Part shown: piece by piece, positions 52,827 through 61,616 of the stretch | Position numbering within the stretch: the stretch's first letter is position 1 | Layout: each line of letters starts with the position of its first letter | NCBI GenBank assembly: GCA_003245715.1 | Contig: QKCJ01000034.1 | Location: 1-64,000 of the forward strand | Reading direction: 5' to 3' | Source: a bacterium | GTDB taxonomy: Bacteria; Planctomycetota; SZUA-567 | DNA length: 64,000 nucleotides | Made by a program: the position numbers and the translations under genes | The notes under the pieces: generated by a model | Databases searched by the model: none | Told to the model about the DNA's origin: nothing | Seen by the model: the letters and a program-made list of their open reading frames with translations, nothing else

Positions 52827-53882
52827 TTATTGTGATACTAAGGCCTTTTTATCAATTGTTTGGCCATCTATAATGTAATTTGTTATCTTGCGGAAAAACC
52901 GCTCTTCAGTGTTTTGTCTGTTTATCCGCAGATCCAGCCACTCTATGACATTGTTGCATATGGAGGTCGTGTCATCAATATAATTCGGTTCCTTGCCACC
53001 GAAGAAAAACCTGTTGGTGTGTCCGTAAGTCAGATAGGAGATGTCTTCGGGAATTCTGATTTTTCCTTCCTTCAGAATGTCTGTAACCGGCGCAACCGTT
53101 TCGGATAAAGTATAAATGAGGCTGTATTCTTTAAGGCTCTTTCTGTCGTTCTCAACCATTGCCGCAAAATCGGTTAGAGAGATGCAGTCCAGCTTTGCCG
53201 TACTCACCAACTTTTCAAGACGCTGCCGGCAGTGGGTGAGTGTCTTGCTTTCCACAAATCTGTTCTTGTCTGCGCAGTGGATGAATAAGACTCTGGAATG
53301 CCCCTGTTCGTGCAGATACTTAGCCAGAATCTTTCCTCTTGAAGAGTATGAGTAACAGGCCTGGTCGATATATTCCGGCAGAGCATTTTTATTGTCAATA
53401 ATAAGTAAAGGAATGCCGGAGGCGTAAATTTTATTCATGTATTCATTGCTCAGATCAGGATTCTGCCAGACCAGACCGCTGACATTATTCTTCAGTATCT
53501 CTACCATCTGCTCAGGTGAGTTGGACTCCGGGGAAAAAATCAACTCCGCAGCCATCCCGCTCTGTTCAACGGCATTTATGATTCCGGTGTTTACGGTTTT
53601 GATAGTGACATGTTTGCCGTTAGCGACCCAAATGCCGATAATTTTGGAATTTTTTAAAATCCCGCCATTCAGATCAGGATTTGTAAATGTCCCCACTCCC
53701 TGGCGCGAGACAAGAAAATTGTCATCAACCAAACCTTTTATTGCCGTACGAACCGTTATTCTGCTGACTCCGAATTTTTTGCTGAGCATGCTCTCAGACG
53801 GTATCTTTTCCGGTTTTGAGCCGGATTTTAAAAAAATGTTATAAAGATATTGCCTGATCTTCATGTATTCGGGAATAGCCAT
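52827..53882 (-). CDS. GntR-type regulator with LacI-like sensor domain
   Basis: 351 residues: an N-terminal winged helix of the GntR family (IPSESMLSKKFGVSRITVRTAIKGL, about 25-50 as read in two parts) and a periplasmic-binding-like sensor as in LacI/AraR proteins (KIIGIWVANG, VSGLVWQNPDLS, GIPLLIIDNKN, SRVLFIHCADKNRF, DISYLTYGH). AraR of Bacillus has the same plan and answers to arabinose. Ligand here is presumably a sugar released by the enzymes nearby. It heads the set A genes. The gap upstream contains a 9-base-period direct repeat and an inverted repeat that could be its sites. Confidence 0.88.
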   Translation of the reverse strand: MAIPEYMKIRQYLYNIFLKSGSKPEKIPSESMLSKKFGVSRITVRTAIKGLVDDNFLVSRQGVGTFTNPDLNGGILKNSKIIGIWVANGKHVTIKTVNTGIINAVEQSGMAAELIFSPESNSPEQMVEILKNNVSGLVWQNPDLSNEYMNKIYASGIPLLIIDNKNALPEYIDQACYSYSSRGKILAKYLHEQGHSRVLFIHCADKNRFVESKTLTHCRQRLEKLVSTAKLDCISLTDFAAMVENDRKSLKEYSLIYTLSETVAPVTDILKEGKIRIPEDISYLTYGHTNRFFFGGKEPNYIDDTTSICNNVIEWLDLRINRQNTEERFFRKITNYIIDGQTIDKKALVSQ

Positions 53883-54004
53883 TTATCGCTCCTGCCTTAT
53901 TTTTGTTTTCTCTTCTGCTTTTTAGCGCATTAAATCATAATGTAAATGCCGCATGATTCAAGTTTAACAGTTACTCAAGCCAGTGCAAAATAAATTTATA
54001 TGCA

Positions 54005-54059
54005 ACCAATACATCTGAAATTGGTCTTACATTAATAACAATACAAGCATAACAAGCAT
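54005..54059. promoter_or_regulatory. Possible regulator sites upstream of the GntR/LacI-type gene
   Basis: ACCAAT-N9-ATTGGT (54005-54025) is a 6-bp inverted repeat, and ACAAGCAT occurs twice nine bases apart (54043-54050, 54052-54059). Both lie in the 292-base gap between two minus-strand regulator genes; the rest of that gap shows nothing else recognisable. Which protein, if any, binds is unknown. Confidence 0.35.
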
Positions 54060-54174
54060 TAGTCAAGTTTTTTCCTTTGATTATTTTTGGTAAGTCCGGC
54101 GTTTCTGCGCATATGGTCTAAATGGTTTGGCGTGTAGGGTTTGACAGGGTTGGGTTTATGGAAAATTATTCTGG

Positions 54175-55068
54175 CTAGAGGTGGTTATTATTGCTCTTGC
54201 GGAATTGTGATGGCGATTGGCCGTTCTTCTGTTTGAAGATGCGTGCGAAGTAATTGCTGTCATTCATGCCACAGCGGAAGGATATTTCGTTGATTGATAA
54301 ATTTGTGCCAAGGAGCATTTGTTTGGCTTTTTCAATTCGGATATTTAGCAGGTATTGTAGTGGGGGGACGCCGGTGACATTGTTGAATGTGCGGAAAAAC
54401 TGCCTCAATGACAGATTGGCTTTTTCGGCCATGCTTTCGGCGGTGATTTCCTGCTGGAAATTATTTTCAAGATAGGCTAGAATTTTACCCATCCGCCAAT
54501 TGAGGTAATTGACTTTTCTTCCATTTGATTTGCTGTAAGCTCTTGATAAAAAGGTCACTAGTTTCAGGAAGTCGGCCCTGCAGATGGTTTGAAACCCGTC
54601 CAGTGAGTTCTCGAGTTCATATTCAATTTCATTGATCCAATTAACCGTGCGCAGAAGGTCGTCATCATTAAGTTTGAAGTCAGGATTGGGTGTGGCTGTT
54701 TTTTCGAAGGAAAACAAGGTGTGAAAACCTGCCGAACCCTTAAGATCACCGGCGCAGGCTAAAAGTTCTCTCCGGTCGTACTCGATATTTAAAAGTTCCA
54801 GGTCGATTGCGTCAAGATATTCATGTTCGACTCCTTCAGTTATCACAAGAATATCGCCTTTACCGACAGCTGTTGTCTTTCCTCCAATGATATGCAGCCC
54901 TTCTCCTGAAGCGATAATTACCAGTTCTTCAAAATTATGTGCGTGTATTTCACAGTGCCCATTTATTTTAGAGCGTACAACAGAGACTAAGGGGCCTTCG
55001 GGGATGAAAATCCCTTCTCTGAGGTAGTAGCCGTCACGATATGTCGCTTTTATCTTGCTTTTAGGCAT
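54175..55068 (-). CDS. AraC-family regulator with cupin sensor
   Basis: 297 residues: an N-terminal cupin-like domain (HAHNFEELVIIASGEGLHII, GDILVITEGVEHEY) and a C-terminal AraC DNA-binding domain with ITAESMAEKANLSLRQFFRT and INEISFRCGMNDSNYFARIF. The layout is like RhaS/RhaR. It is divergent from the ADP-ribosylglycohydrolase-family gene 185 bases away; the gap contains GCATGAATATGC, a small palindrome (55145-55156), which could be part of a site. Likely a local activator of that gene. Confidence 0.9.
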   Translation of the reverse strand: MPKSKIKATYRDGYYLREGIFIPEGPLVSVVRSKINGHCEIHAHNFEELVIIASGEGLHIIGGKTTAVGKGDILVITEGVEHEYLDAIDLELLNIEYDRRELLACAGDLKGSAGFHTLFSFEKTATPNPDFKLNDDDLLRTVNWINEIEYELENSLDGFQTICRADFLKLVTFLSRAYSKSNGRKVNYLNWRMGKILAYLENNFQQEITAESMAEKANLSLRQFFRTFNNVTGVPPLQYLLNIRIEKAKQMLLGTNLSINEISFRCGMNDSNYFARIFKQKNGQSPSQFRKSNNNHL

Positions 55069-55253
55069 TGTCCAGTATCTGACCTTATTTTACTCTGCAT
55101 TATTTGCATGCTTCATTAGCGATTTATTCTTAAGCCGCGTTATGGCATGAATATGCTATATTTTGTCATGATTGTCAAGGCATAAATTTTGCAGATAGGT
55201 TAAATTACAGGTATGAGCGTAATTCGCCGCAATTTAATATTAAGGAAAAATAT

Positions 55254-56849
55254 ATGTTTGAATTAAAAAAGCCTTCAGGAAGTTGTCTGAATATTGAGGA
55301 GTATCGTGACAAGGTGCTTGGATGCTGGACGGGGAAAAATATTGGGGGAACCATCGGCGCTCCTTTCGAGGGCAGCAGGGAAATAAACGATGCGACCTTT
55401 TATACGCAGGATCTTAAAGGTAATCCCATTCCTAATGATGATCTGGATTTGCAGCTTGTCTGGCTCCTGGCGGTTGTAGAGAATGGTCTGTTTAATATTA
55501 ATGAAAAAGTTCTTGGCGAGTACTGGCTTACTCACATAACCGGCCCCTGGAATGAGTACGGGGTCTGTAAGTCAAATATCCGAAAAGGTTTCTATCCGCC
55601 GCTTTCAGGTTCATGTAATAATGACCAGTGGAAGTACAGTAACGGTGCATGGATTCGTTCGGAAATATGGGCTTGTCTTTTCCCCGGATCAATTGATGAG
55701 GCGGTGCTTTATGCCTATTATGACTCCTGCTGCGATCACTGCGAAGAAGGGATTTATGCCGAACTGTTTACTGCTGCCCTTGAGTCTGCGGCGTTTATCA
55801 TTTCTGATGTGCGCGAGTTGATTGATATTGCCCTGACACGCATTCCTGCAGATTCGCGCATTGCCAGAAGTGTCAAGATAGCCTGTGATTATTACGACCA
55901 GAAAAAAGATTTTCTTGAAGCCAGAGAGGCGCTGGTGAAAGACAGTGAAGACCTCGGGTGGTTTCAGGCGCCGGCCAATATCGGTTATGTTATAATCGGT
56001 CTGCTTTATGGTGAGGGGGATTTTGGCAGGAGCGTTTGCCTTGCTACCAATTGCGGGGATGACACTGATTGTACAGCCGGGACGGTTGGCGCAATTTTGG
56101 GGATTATCTACGGGCGCTCGGGTCTGCCTGCAAAATGGATCGAACCGATTGGCGATAACATAATTACCTGCTCAATTGATACCTATGGCCGGAATAACCA
56201 GTTTAAGGTGCCAAAGACCTTAGATGAGCTTACTGACGCGGTTGTCAGGGTGGCGGTTGATGCCTGCCGTCAGTATCCGGTCTTCCTGAATCTTGGGACT
56301 GAAAAAAGTTTTGTTGCCGAAAATGTGAAAGAGATGCTCAGAAATCCGAGTGCTGTTGTGAAGCGCGTCTGGGCGCGTGAGAAGTATGAACTTTCATATG
56401 CTCTGCCTTACGGCACTTTTTATGTTAATTATGAGAACGGGCCGTTTGTTAGTGAGGATGAAGAGCTTAAGATAAGGTTCTATATCGGTAATATCAGATA
56501 TATCGAGCAGATAGTTACAGTCAGGATCATCGCTGATGATGAGTGGTCATACGCCCCGGCAAAGGAACTGGTCTTTGTGGCAAAGAGTGGTTGTGAGAAT
56601 GTCTCGCCGGTATTGACGATAAAGCCGGCGAATCTTTCAAAGCCGTATTACTATCTGCGGGCTGAAATAACTCTGGAAGGAAGGTCTGATCCGACGCCAA
56701 TTACTATTCCGCTGCAGACCAGAGGTTCGGTTAATATGGGTGTGGGGCCGTGTACTTACCGCTCACAGGATTATTGGGACAGGTTCAACCGTATCCATGC
56801 GGGCTTTGATTGCAGTCGGGCCAATCAGGGCATTGCGACGATAATTTAG
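55254..56849 (+). CDS. ADP-ribosylglycohydrolase-family protein
   Basis: 531 residues. The N-terminal ~330 residues match the DraG-type fold: GCWTGKNIGGTIGAPFEG at the start, an acidic PNDDLDLQLVWL in place of the usual first metal motif, and NCGDDTDCTAGTVGAILG with the second metal ligands. About 190 further residues form an unassigned beta-rich C-terminal domain. In DraG these enzymes release ADP-ribose from protein; members lying among sugar genes may instead cleave other N- or O-glycosides, and here the setting makes that plausible. AAGGA lies seven bases upstream. Monocistronic, with a terminator. Confidence 0.82.
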   Translation: MFELKKPSGSCLNIEEYRDKVLGCWTGKNIGGTIGAPFEGSREINDATFYTQDLKGNPIPNDDLDLQLVWLLAVVENGLFNINEKVLGEYWLTHITGPWNEYGVCKSNIRKGFYPPLSGSCNNDQWKYSNGAWIRSEIWACLFPGSIDEAVLYAYYDSCCDHCEEGIYAELFTAALESAAFIISDVRELIDIALTRIPADSRIARSVKIACDYYDQKKDFLEAREALVKDSEDLGWFQAPANIGYVIIGLLYGEGDFGRSVCLATNCGDDTDCTAGTVGAILGIIYGRSGLPAKWIEPIGDNIITCSIDTYGRNNQFKVPKTLDELTDAVVRVAVDACRQYPVFLNLGTEKSFVAENVKEMLRNPSAVVKRVWAREKYELSYALPYGTFYVNYENGPFVSEDEELKIRFYIGNIRYIEQIVTVRIIADDEWSYAPAKELVFVAKSGCENVSPVLTIKPANLSKPYYYLRAEITLEGRSDPTPITIPLQTRGSVNMGVGPCTYRSQDYWDRFNRIHAGFDCSRANQGIATII

Positions 56850-56869
56850 CTATACTGGTTTTATAATAT

Positions 56870-56912
56870 AAAAATCCAGGGCATGGTCTCAACCATAGTC
56901 CCTGGATTTTTA
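56870..56912. terminator. Bidirectional terminator
   Basis: AAAAATCCAGGG and CCCTGGATTTTT form a 12-bp stem around an 18-base loop that itself can pair (ATGGT/ACCAT). It separates the plus-strand gene ending at 56849 from the minus-strand esterase ending at 56949. Confidence 0.88.
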
Positions 56913-56948
56913 TTGTATGGGAAAAAGCAATAAGAGTATCTGGAAGAT

Positions 56949-57572
56949 TTAAGCAAGCAGTCCGGCGGCAACTTTGCTCATACGCCTGTAGGCTTCAAAC
57001 TTCAGGTGCGTTCCATCTTCCTGAGCGCACTCGGCAGCAAGCTGCCCCGTCTCATCCTTGACCACTGAATGATAATCAATAAAGCCGCTTATGTTCTTTT
57101 CTGCCCACTCTTTCATCTCGGCATTGATTTCAACGATCTTGTCCTGATACTGGAAACGGTCCCATTTGTCTGGATTGCGCAATGGTAAAATTGAGCTGAT
57201 AAAAACCTCGATGTTTTGTTCCTTGATTTTTGTGGCAAGTGTTTTCAGATAGTCTGTTGTGTGGTCTTTGGGTTGGTCAATTCCGTTAATGCCAGCCATC
57301 ATGAAGACTTTCTTGGGGGAGTAATCGAGGACATTACTCTGCAGGCGGTAGAGAAGGCCGGTTAATGCGTCGCCGCCAAGGCCGCGGTTAATTATACTGT
57401 GATTGGGGAAAAATTCATGCAATGGCCAGTTTTTAGTGATTGAATCGCCGAAGAAGATATTGTCAACTTTGGTGATGGTGTCAGCAATACTGATGAACTC
57501 CTGAATTCTGGTCCAGCGGTCTTTGGTTGCGTAGAAGGCTTCAATGTCCTTGATTTTCTGCTCGGAAAGCAT
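56949..57572 (-). CDS. SGNH/GDSL-family hydrolase
   Basis: 207 residues with the SGNH blocks: IFFGDSITKNW with nucleophile S44, NRGLGGDA (Gly), MAGINGI (Asn, where the usual Asp after it is Gly) and DGTHLKFEAY (Asp and His). Resembles acetylhydrolases and carbohydrate esterases that remove acetyl groups from polysaccharides. No signal peptide, so it probably acts on imported oligosaccharides. I use the ATG at 57572 with AAAGGA upstream. It lies 101 bases after the beta-helix gene on the same strand, as last gene of set B. Confidence 0.88.
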   Translation of the reverse strand: MLSEQKIKDIEAFYATKDRWTRIQEFISIADTITKVDNIFFGDSITKNWPLHEFFPNHSIINRGLGGDALTGLLYRLQSNVLDYSPKKVFMMAGINGIDQPKDHTTDYLKTLATKIKEQNIEVFISSILPLRNPDKWDRFQYQDKIVEINAEMKEWAEKNISGFIDYHSVVKDETGQLAAECAQEDGTHLKFEAYRRMSKVAAGLLA

Positions 57573-57673
57573 GCGAGGTCCTTTATTTAAAGTAGTCAAA
57601 CAGAGATCTTGTTTTTATCAGTTAGCTGGTTGACTTCACTTTAATATATGTAAATTTAATAATTATTCTGGCC

Positions 57674-60600
57674 TTATTCATCTAGGTCGTCAGGCGCAAA
57701 CAAGAATATGCTGGGGTCTTCAGCTAAGGCACATTTAATGTAGTCGGGCACTTTGTACTTCGGGTCCTGTTTGACATAAACAGTATGCTTGCCCTCTGAC
57801 AGTTCAAGGCGAAATTGATCTAAACCTTTGTATACTCCCCGCCAGGGTTTTTTGCAGTATTTGGGCATGGTCAGAGAGAGACTGTGTTCCTGATTGTCAT
57901 CAAGTTTAATCAACGCACGTGAAGAGGATTCCGCGGTTGGCTTGACGAATAAATAATAAGCTCCGGCTTTGTTTACAGTAAAGTTCATAATCATGGAGCC
58001 ATCGGTTTGTTTTTCTACAGAGCCGAATATCGCCTGTGCTCTGGCCGCTGCAAGAAGTTCCGGGTTTTGTCTGCTGTCGGCGAGAACGGAGACCGGTCGG
58101 GAAAAACCATTGTCAACGCGTACTGAAAATGCGCCAACGTTTCGTCTGGCAACCTTGATATTTTGTGGTGCGGTAGTGACGGTAATTTTAACGGGTTTGC
58201 CGAATTCAATAACACCTTCGCTTGGTTCGACAGTAAAGTGTTTGGTCGCGCGCGGCTGGACGATAATGAAATGTTCCTTCAGGCCCGGGGTGTTGATTGT
58301 TAAGGTGATACTCTCAGCTTGCGGTTGATTGTTGACCTGAGTGAAAGCTAGATGGGATTTTGACGTAGTGAAACCTGATGGTCTTTCCGGGTAGGCTCCG
58401 GGTTTATCAGGTAACAATTCCGAAACGCTTTTATTGTCATCAATATCGACGGTATAGCTTATTTGCTTGGGTAAACGGTATGGCTCTTTAATGTCGAAGA
58501 TATTTCTGCGGGAAAACAAAAGCTTTGATGGCGTTTGCTGTTCGGGCATTTTCGGAAAAAGTACACCATGCTGCCAGGAGATACGGTTTTCAAGCAATGA
58601 GACGGTTCCGAAAATAACTTTCATGGTAGAGCTGAACATTTTTATGCTGCTGCCAGAAAGGAGGAATTCATCGCCAGGATTTACGAATTCATTTTGATAA
58701 ACATATGACGGGCCGCGCAGACATGGTATCAGACTTACCCCGCAATAAAACCCTTCGACCTTGTTCCGGAAAAACCTGACATTCATCTGTCCTCCGTCAA
58801 GTTCAGCTCCGTCATCATCGCCAAAGGCAAAATAATTACCGCAGATTTCCGCGTCGCGGTTGAAGCCGCCGTTGTGATAAAAATTCTTCCAGCCATCAAT
58901 CCCGTCGTTCCAGCGTATACTGTCACTTCCGATTATGTCATTGTATCTTACGCAGACTTCCCGGTTGTCGCCAACATACATCCCCGTAGGCCCGGCCGGA
59001 TGGGAGTAATACCAGCTGTTGCCGATAGCGTCAGGGTCGTGAATGAAGTTGCGCTCAGCGAGTATGTCTTTACTGTGAAGTATCTGTATGCCCGCGTCAT
59101 GCCAGATAGGAGTTTCACCAATAAAAAACTTTCCATCAATGTCAGGGCGAAATTTCCCTGCGCGTCCATAGCCTGAAATATCGCAGTTGATAATCCTGAT
59201 ATGCTCGGAATCAATTATGCTTATGCCATGTCTGCGGCCGCCTTTTAGTGTCAGTCCTTCAATTATTATGTATTTGGCTTCGTTGATAAGGATTGCTTCT
59301 TCCTGGGTTTTTGATGCCTGCGCGATAAAACCTTTGGACGCGATATAACGTATATATCCCTGCTCTGTTCCGGATTCAGGAATCCAGCTTCCTTCAGCAA
59401 ACATTTCCTTGGTGATAATTATTGTTTTGGCAATGGGGACATCAATGCTCTTTGTTTTAAAGGGCTGTATGATTTCTTCTCTATCTCCGCAGTCAGTCAC
59501 CACAAGCTTGAGTTCATATTCCGTGTTTTCATTTAATTGCAGCAGACTTGCTCTGAGGCTCTTTTCATGCCTGATAAAGACCGGTGTAAGCGCCGGCAGC
59601 CATGCGTCGCTGCCCTTTTTTCTGAATGTCAATGTCGCGCTGATCTGGTTATAGTCATTAGCTTTGCATTTGTTATAATACACACTGCAAACCTCAAAGC
59701 CTGGAACAACATCAAACTTCGGTTCCGTAATCTGCTCTTGAGTAATTCCGGATTGTGCTTTACGCGGCGCGCCAAAATAGAAGTTGCTCCATGTGGCAGG
59801 CTTATCGGCATAGCGCAGGTTTTTTACTATGCGACACAGAAGAAACACCTTGTCCGCATCAGCGGTGTTGAATTGTACGCTCAAACGCTCTTTGGATTCC
59901 TTGTTCTGATTGCTGCTGACGCGTTTTAATTCTTTATTGTCCTTGAACAGTTTTACCTGCAGGTACGCCATTCTTTTTCCGGACGCCTGAACATCATATG
60001 AGAATTCATAGGTCGTGTTTTTGTTGAATGTGTTTATTTCTGAACGGATTATCGCATCAATTTTGCTGTTGGCATCGAATTTTTGAATTATGCTATCGTC
60101 CTGTTGCCTGAAAACACAGCCTGATGCGTTGCCCCAGATATTTTCGTTTTTATCTTCGATAGCGATTTCCCTTAATTTGAATTCGCTAAAGTTTGAGGTG
60201 CAGCCGATGTATTTGTTGGACGCATTCTGCCTCAGCCAGATACTGTATTTGATTGCATCCTTGGCCGTAAAACGCAGGACTAGTGTCTGTTCTTTTTCCA
60301 TGTTTCCGGCAGTGTTGATCCTTGGCAGCTCGTTTTTGTCCTGATAACTTTTAAGCTGAAGCCAGCAGCTGTTTTCCATATCGGAAATCAGTTTGCAGGA
60401 AAACTCATACCTCTGGCCGGCCTTCAGGTCTGAGAGATCGGCTCTTACCCCGCCCGGGTTTCCGGCTTTATTGACTTTAACTGAGACTACCCCGTTTTTA
60501 TCCTCGCCAGATATGTGCGGAAAATGCGTAGAAAATTTCCAGGAAAATTCGCTTGCCGGTTTTTCTTCGCCAGCGTTTAATTGTTGCAGCAGAAAACCGG

Positions 60601-60679
60601 AAAATATTAAGGTGATAACGCAGATCAGCCTTTGTATTGTTGTCGGTTTTCCTTTAATGTTTATTATTCGTGCGACCAT
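57674..60679 (-). CDS. Secreted right-handed beta-helix protein (candidate polysaccharide lyase or hydrolase)
   Basis: 1001 residues with an N-terminal signal peptide (IQRLICVITLIFSGFLLQQLNA). Two carbohydrate-binding-like beta-sandwiches fill about 45-180 and 185-310, a fibronectin-like part about 320-405, and a parallel beta-helix about 450-720 (YIIIEGLTLKGGRRHGISII, HIRIINCDISG, AGIQILHSKDILAERNFIHD, VRYNDIIG, AEICGNYFAFGDDDGAELDG). The last ~200 residues form further beta domains. Beta-helix folds of this kind occur in pectate lyases, GH28 and alginate lyases. I cannot name catalytic residues. It follows a pseudopilin gene by 79 bases and precedes the esterase. Confidence 0.75.
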   Translation of the reverse strand: MVARIINIKGKPTTIQRLICVITLIFSGFLLQQLNAGEEKPASEFSWKFSTHFPHISGEDKNGVVSVKVNKAGNPGGVRADLSDLKAGQRYEFSCKLISDMENSCWLQLKSYQDKNELPRINTAGNMEKEQTLVLRFTAKDAIKYSIWLRQNASNKYIGCTSNFSEFKLREIAIEDKNENIWGNASGCVFRQQDDSIIQKFDANSKIDAIIRSEINTFNKNTTYEFSYDVQASGKRMAYLQVKLFKDNKELKRVSSNQNKESKERLSVQFNTADADKVFLLCRIVKNLRYADKPATWSNFYFGAPRKAQSGITQEQITEPKFDVVPGFEVCSVYYNKCKANDYNQISATLTFRKKGSDAWLPALTPVFIRHEKSLRASLLQLNENTEYELKLVVTDCGDREEIIQPFKTKSIDVPIAKTIIITKEMFAEGSWIPESGTEQGYIRYIASKGFIAQASKTQEEAILINEAKYIIIEGLTLKGGRRHGISIIDSEHIRIINCDISGYGRAGKFRPDIDGKFFIGETPIWHDAGIQILHSKDILAERNFIHDPDAIGNSWYYSHPAGPTGMYVGDNREVCVRYNDIIGSDSIRWNDGIDGWKNFYHNGGFNRDAEICGNYFAFGDDDGAELDGGQMNVRFFRNKVEGFYCGVSLIPCLRGPSYVYQNEFVNPGDEFLLSGSSIKMFSSTMKVIFGTVSLLENRISWQHGVLFPKMPEQQTPSKLLFSRRNIFDIKEPYRLPKQISYTVDIDDNKSVSELLPDKPGAYPERPSGFTTSKSHLAFTQVNNQPQAESITLTINTPGLKEHFIIVQPRATKHFTVEPSEGVIEFGKPVKITVTTAPQNIKVARRNVGAFSVRVDNGFSRPVSVLADSRQNPELLAAARAQAIFGSVEKQTDGSMIMNFTVNKAGAYYLFVKPTAESSSRALIKLDDNQEHSLSLTMPKYCKKPWRGVYKGLDQFRLELSEGKHTVYVKQDPKYKVPDYIKCALAEDPSIFLFAPDDLDE

Positions 60680-60758
60680 GCGGATGCCCTTTCATTAGCT
60701 GTGAGGTGCTAAAAAATCGCTTACAGTTAAATTGATTGTGTTTGAAAAAGATGCGAGC

Positions 60759-61556
60759 CTACCATGTCCTTTGAGTGCAGTTATGCCAGAAATGTGTTGG
60801 CGCTGTAGTGCCCATGCTACTCATTTCCGAGATCTGAAAGCCCGGCCAGCTCTCGATATGGCCATCGACAAATGCGATATTTCCAAAATAATTATGCCTT
60901 CTGCTGATATTGGCCTGTGTCCAAATTGTACCTCTGCCTACGGTATCGGAAGATGCTGTAAATTCTCCTGTTTCTGCATTGATAATCTGTATGTCTGCAA
61001 CAAAGAAGCGTTTTGAGGTGTACTTGATCTGGTAGAAGCGTTTATACCGGTCACCGGTTGTCTGGTCTACTACAACCGCATTGTAAGCGTAACTTGCATT
61101 TGGTGCCTGACGCACGCCGTTCACGACCCATTCTTCGTCAGCTGTTGCAAAGCCTGTATCCATTGCCCTGCGTCCGGAAGGGCAGACCGCAATCGGGTCG
61201 ACTGGGTTGTTCTTGTTGTAAATGTTACTGCCTTCATAAATTTTGTTGCTCAGATAAGGAACGAGACTGAAGCCGGAATTGTAATTAGTTACCGGGCCCC
61301 ACCAGAAGCGATCATCCTGTGTATCGCGATCTTCCATAAGTATGCCATTATTGTTTTCTACGTACATAAATGACGCGGCTGCAATCTGTTTGAGATTGTT
61401 CTGGCAGGACATGGACTTCGCGCTCTCCATGGCGTTACGCATCGCGGGCATCAGCATACTGGCGAGGATGCTGATGATGGCAATCACAACCAACATTTCG
61501 ATGAGCGTGAATGCCTTGTTCTTGTGGCTTTTTACGGTTATTATTTTTGCGTCCAT
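60759..61556 (-). CDS. Pseudopilin-like protein with H-X9-DG tail (set B)
   Basis: 265 residues; a lysine-rich leader then [20 protein letters not shown], the same core as in the set A protein, and nearly the same at the DNA level. Ala, not Gly, precedes the cleavage-site Phe. The variable body differs from set A, and the tail has H-X9-DG ([14 protein letters not shown]). AGGA lies eight bases before the ATG. It lies between a GntR/solute-binding fusion regulator (60 bases upstream) and the beta-helix gene. The body may adapt it to its partner enzyme or substrate; this is inference. Confidence 0.88.
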   Translation of the reverse strand: MDAKIITVKSHKNKAFTLIEMLVVIAIISILASMLMPAMRNAMESAKSMSCQNNLKQIAAASFMYVENNNGILMEDRDTQDDRFWWGPVTNYNSGFSLVPYLSNKIYEGSNIYNKNNPVDPIAVCPSGRRAMDTGFATADEEWVVNGVRQAPNASYAYNAVVVDQTTGDRYKRFYQIKYTSKRFFVADIQIINAETGEFTASSDTVGRGTIWTQANISRRHNYFGNIAFVDGHIESWPGFQISEMSSMGTTAPTHFWHNCTQRTW

Positions 61557-61616
61557 TTTTCAGTTCCTGAAATTGAACAGGGTAGAGGGAATTTTATTAA
61601 TGCGCCGCAACTTGAT

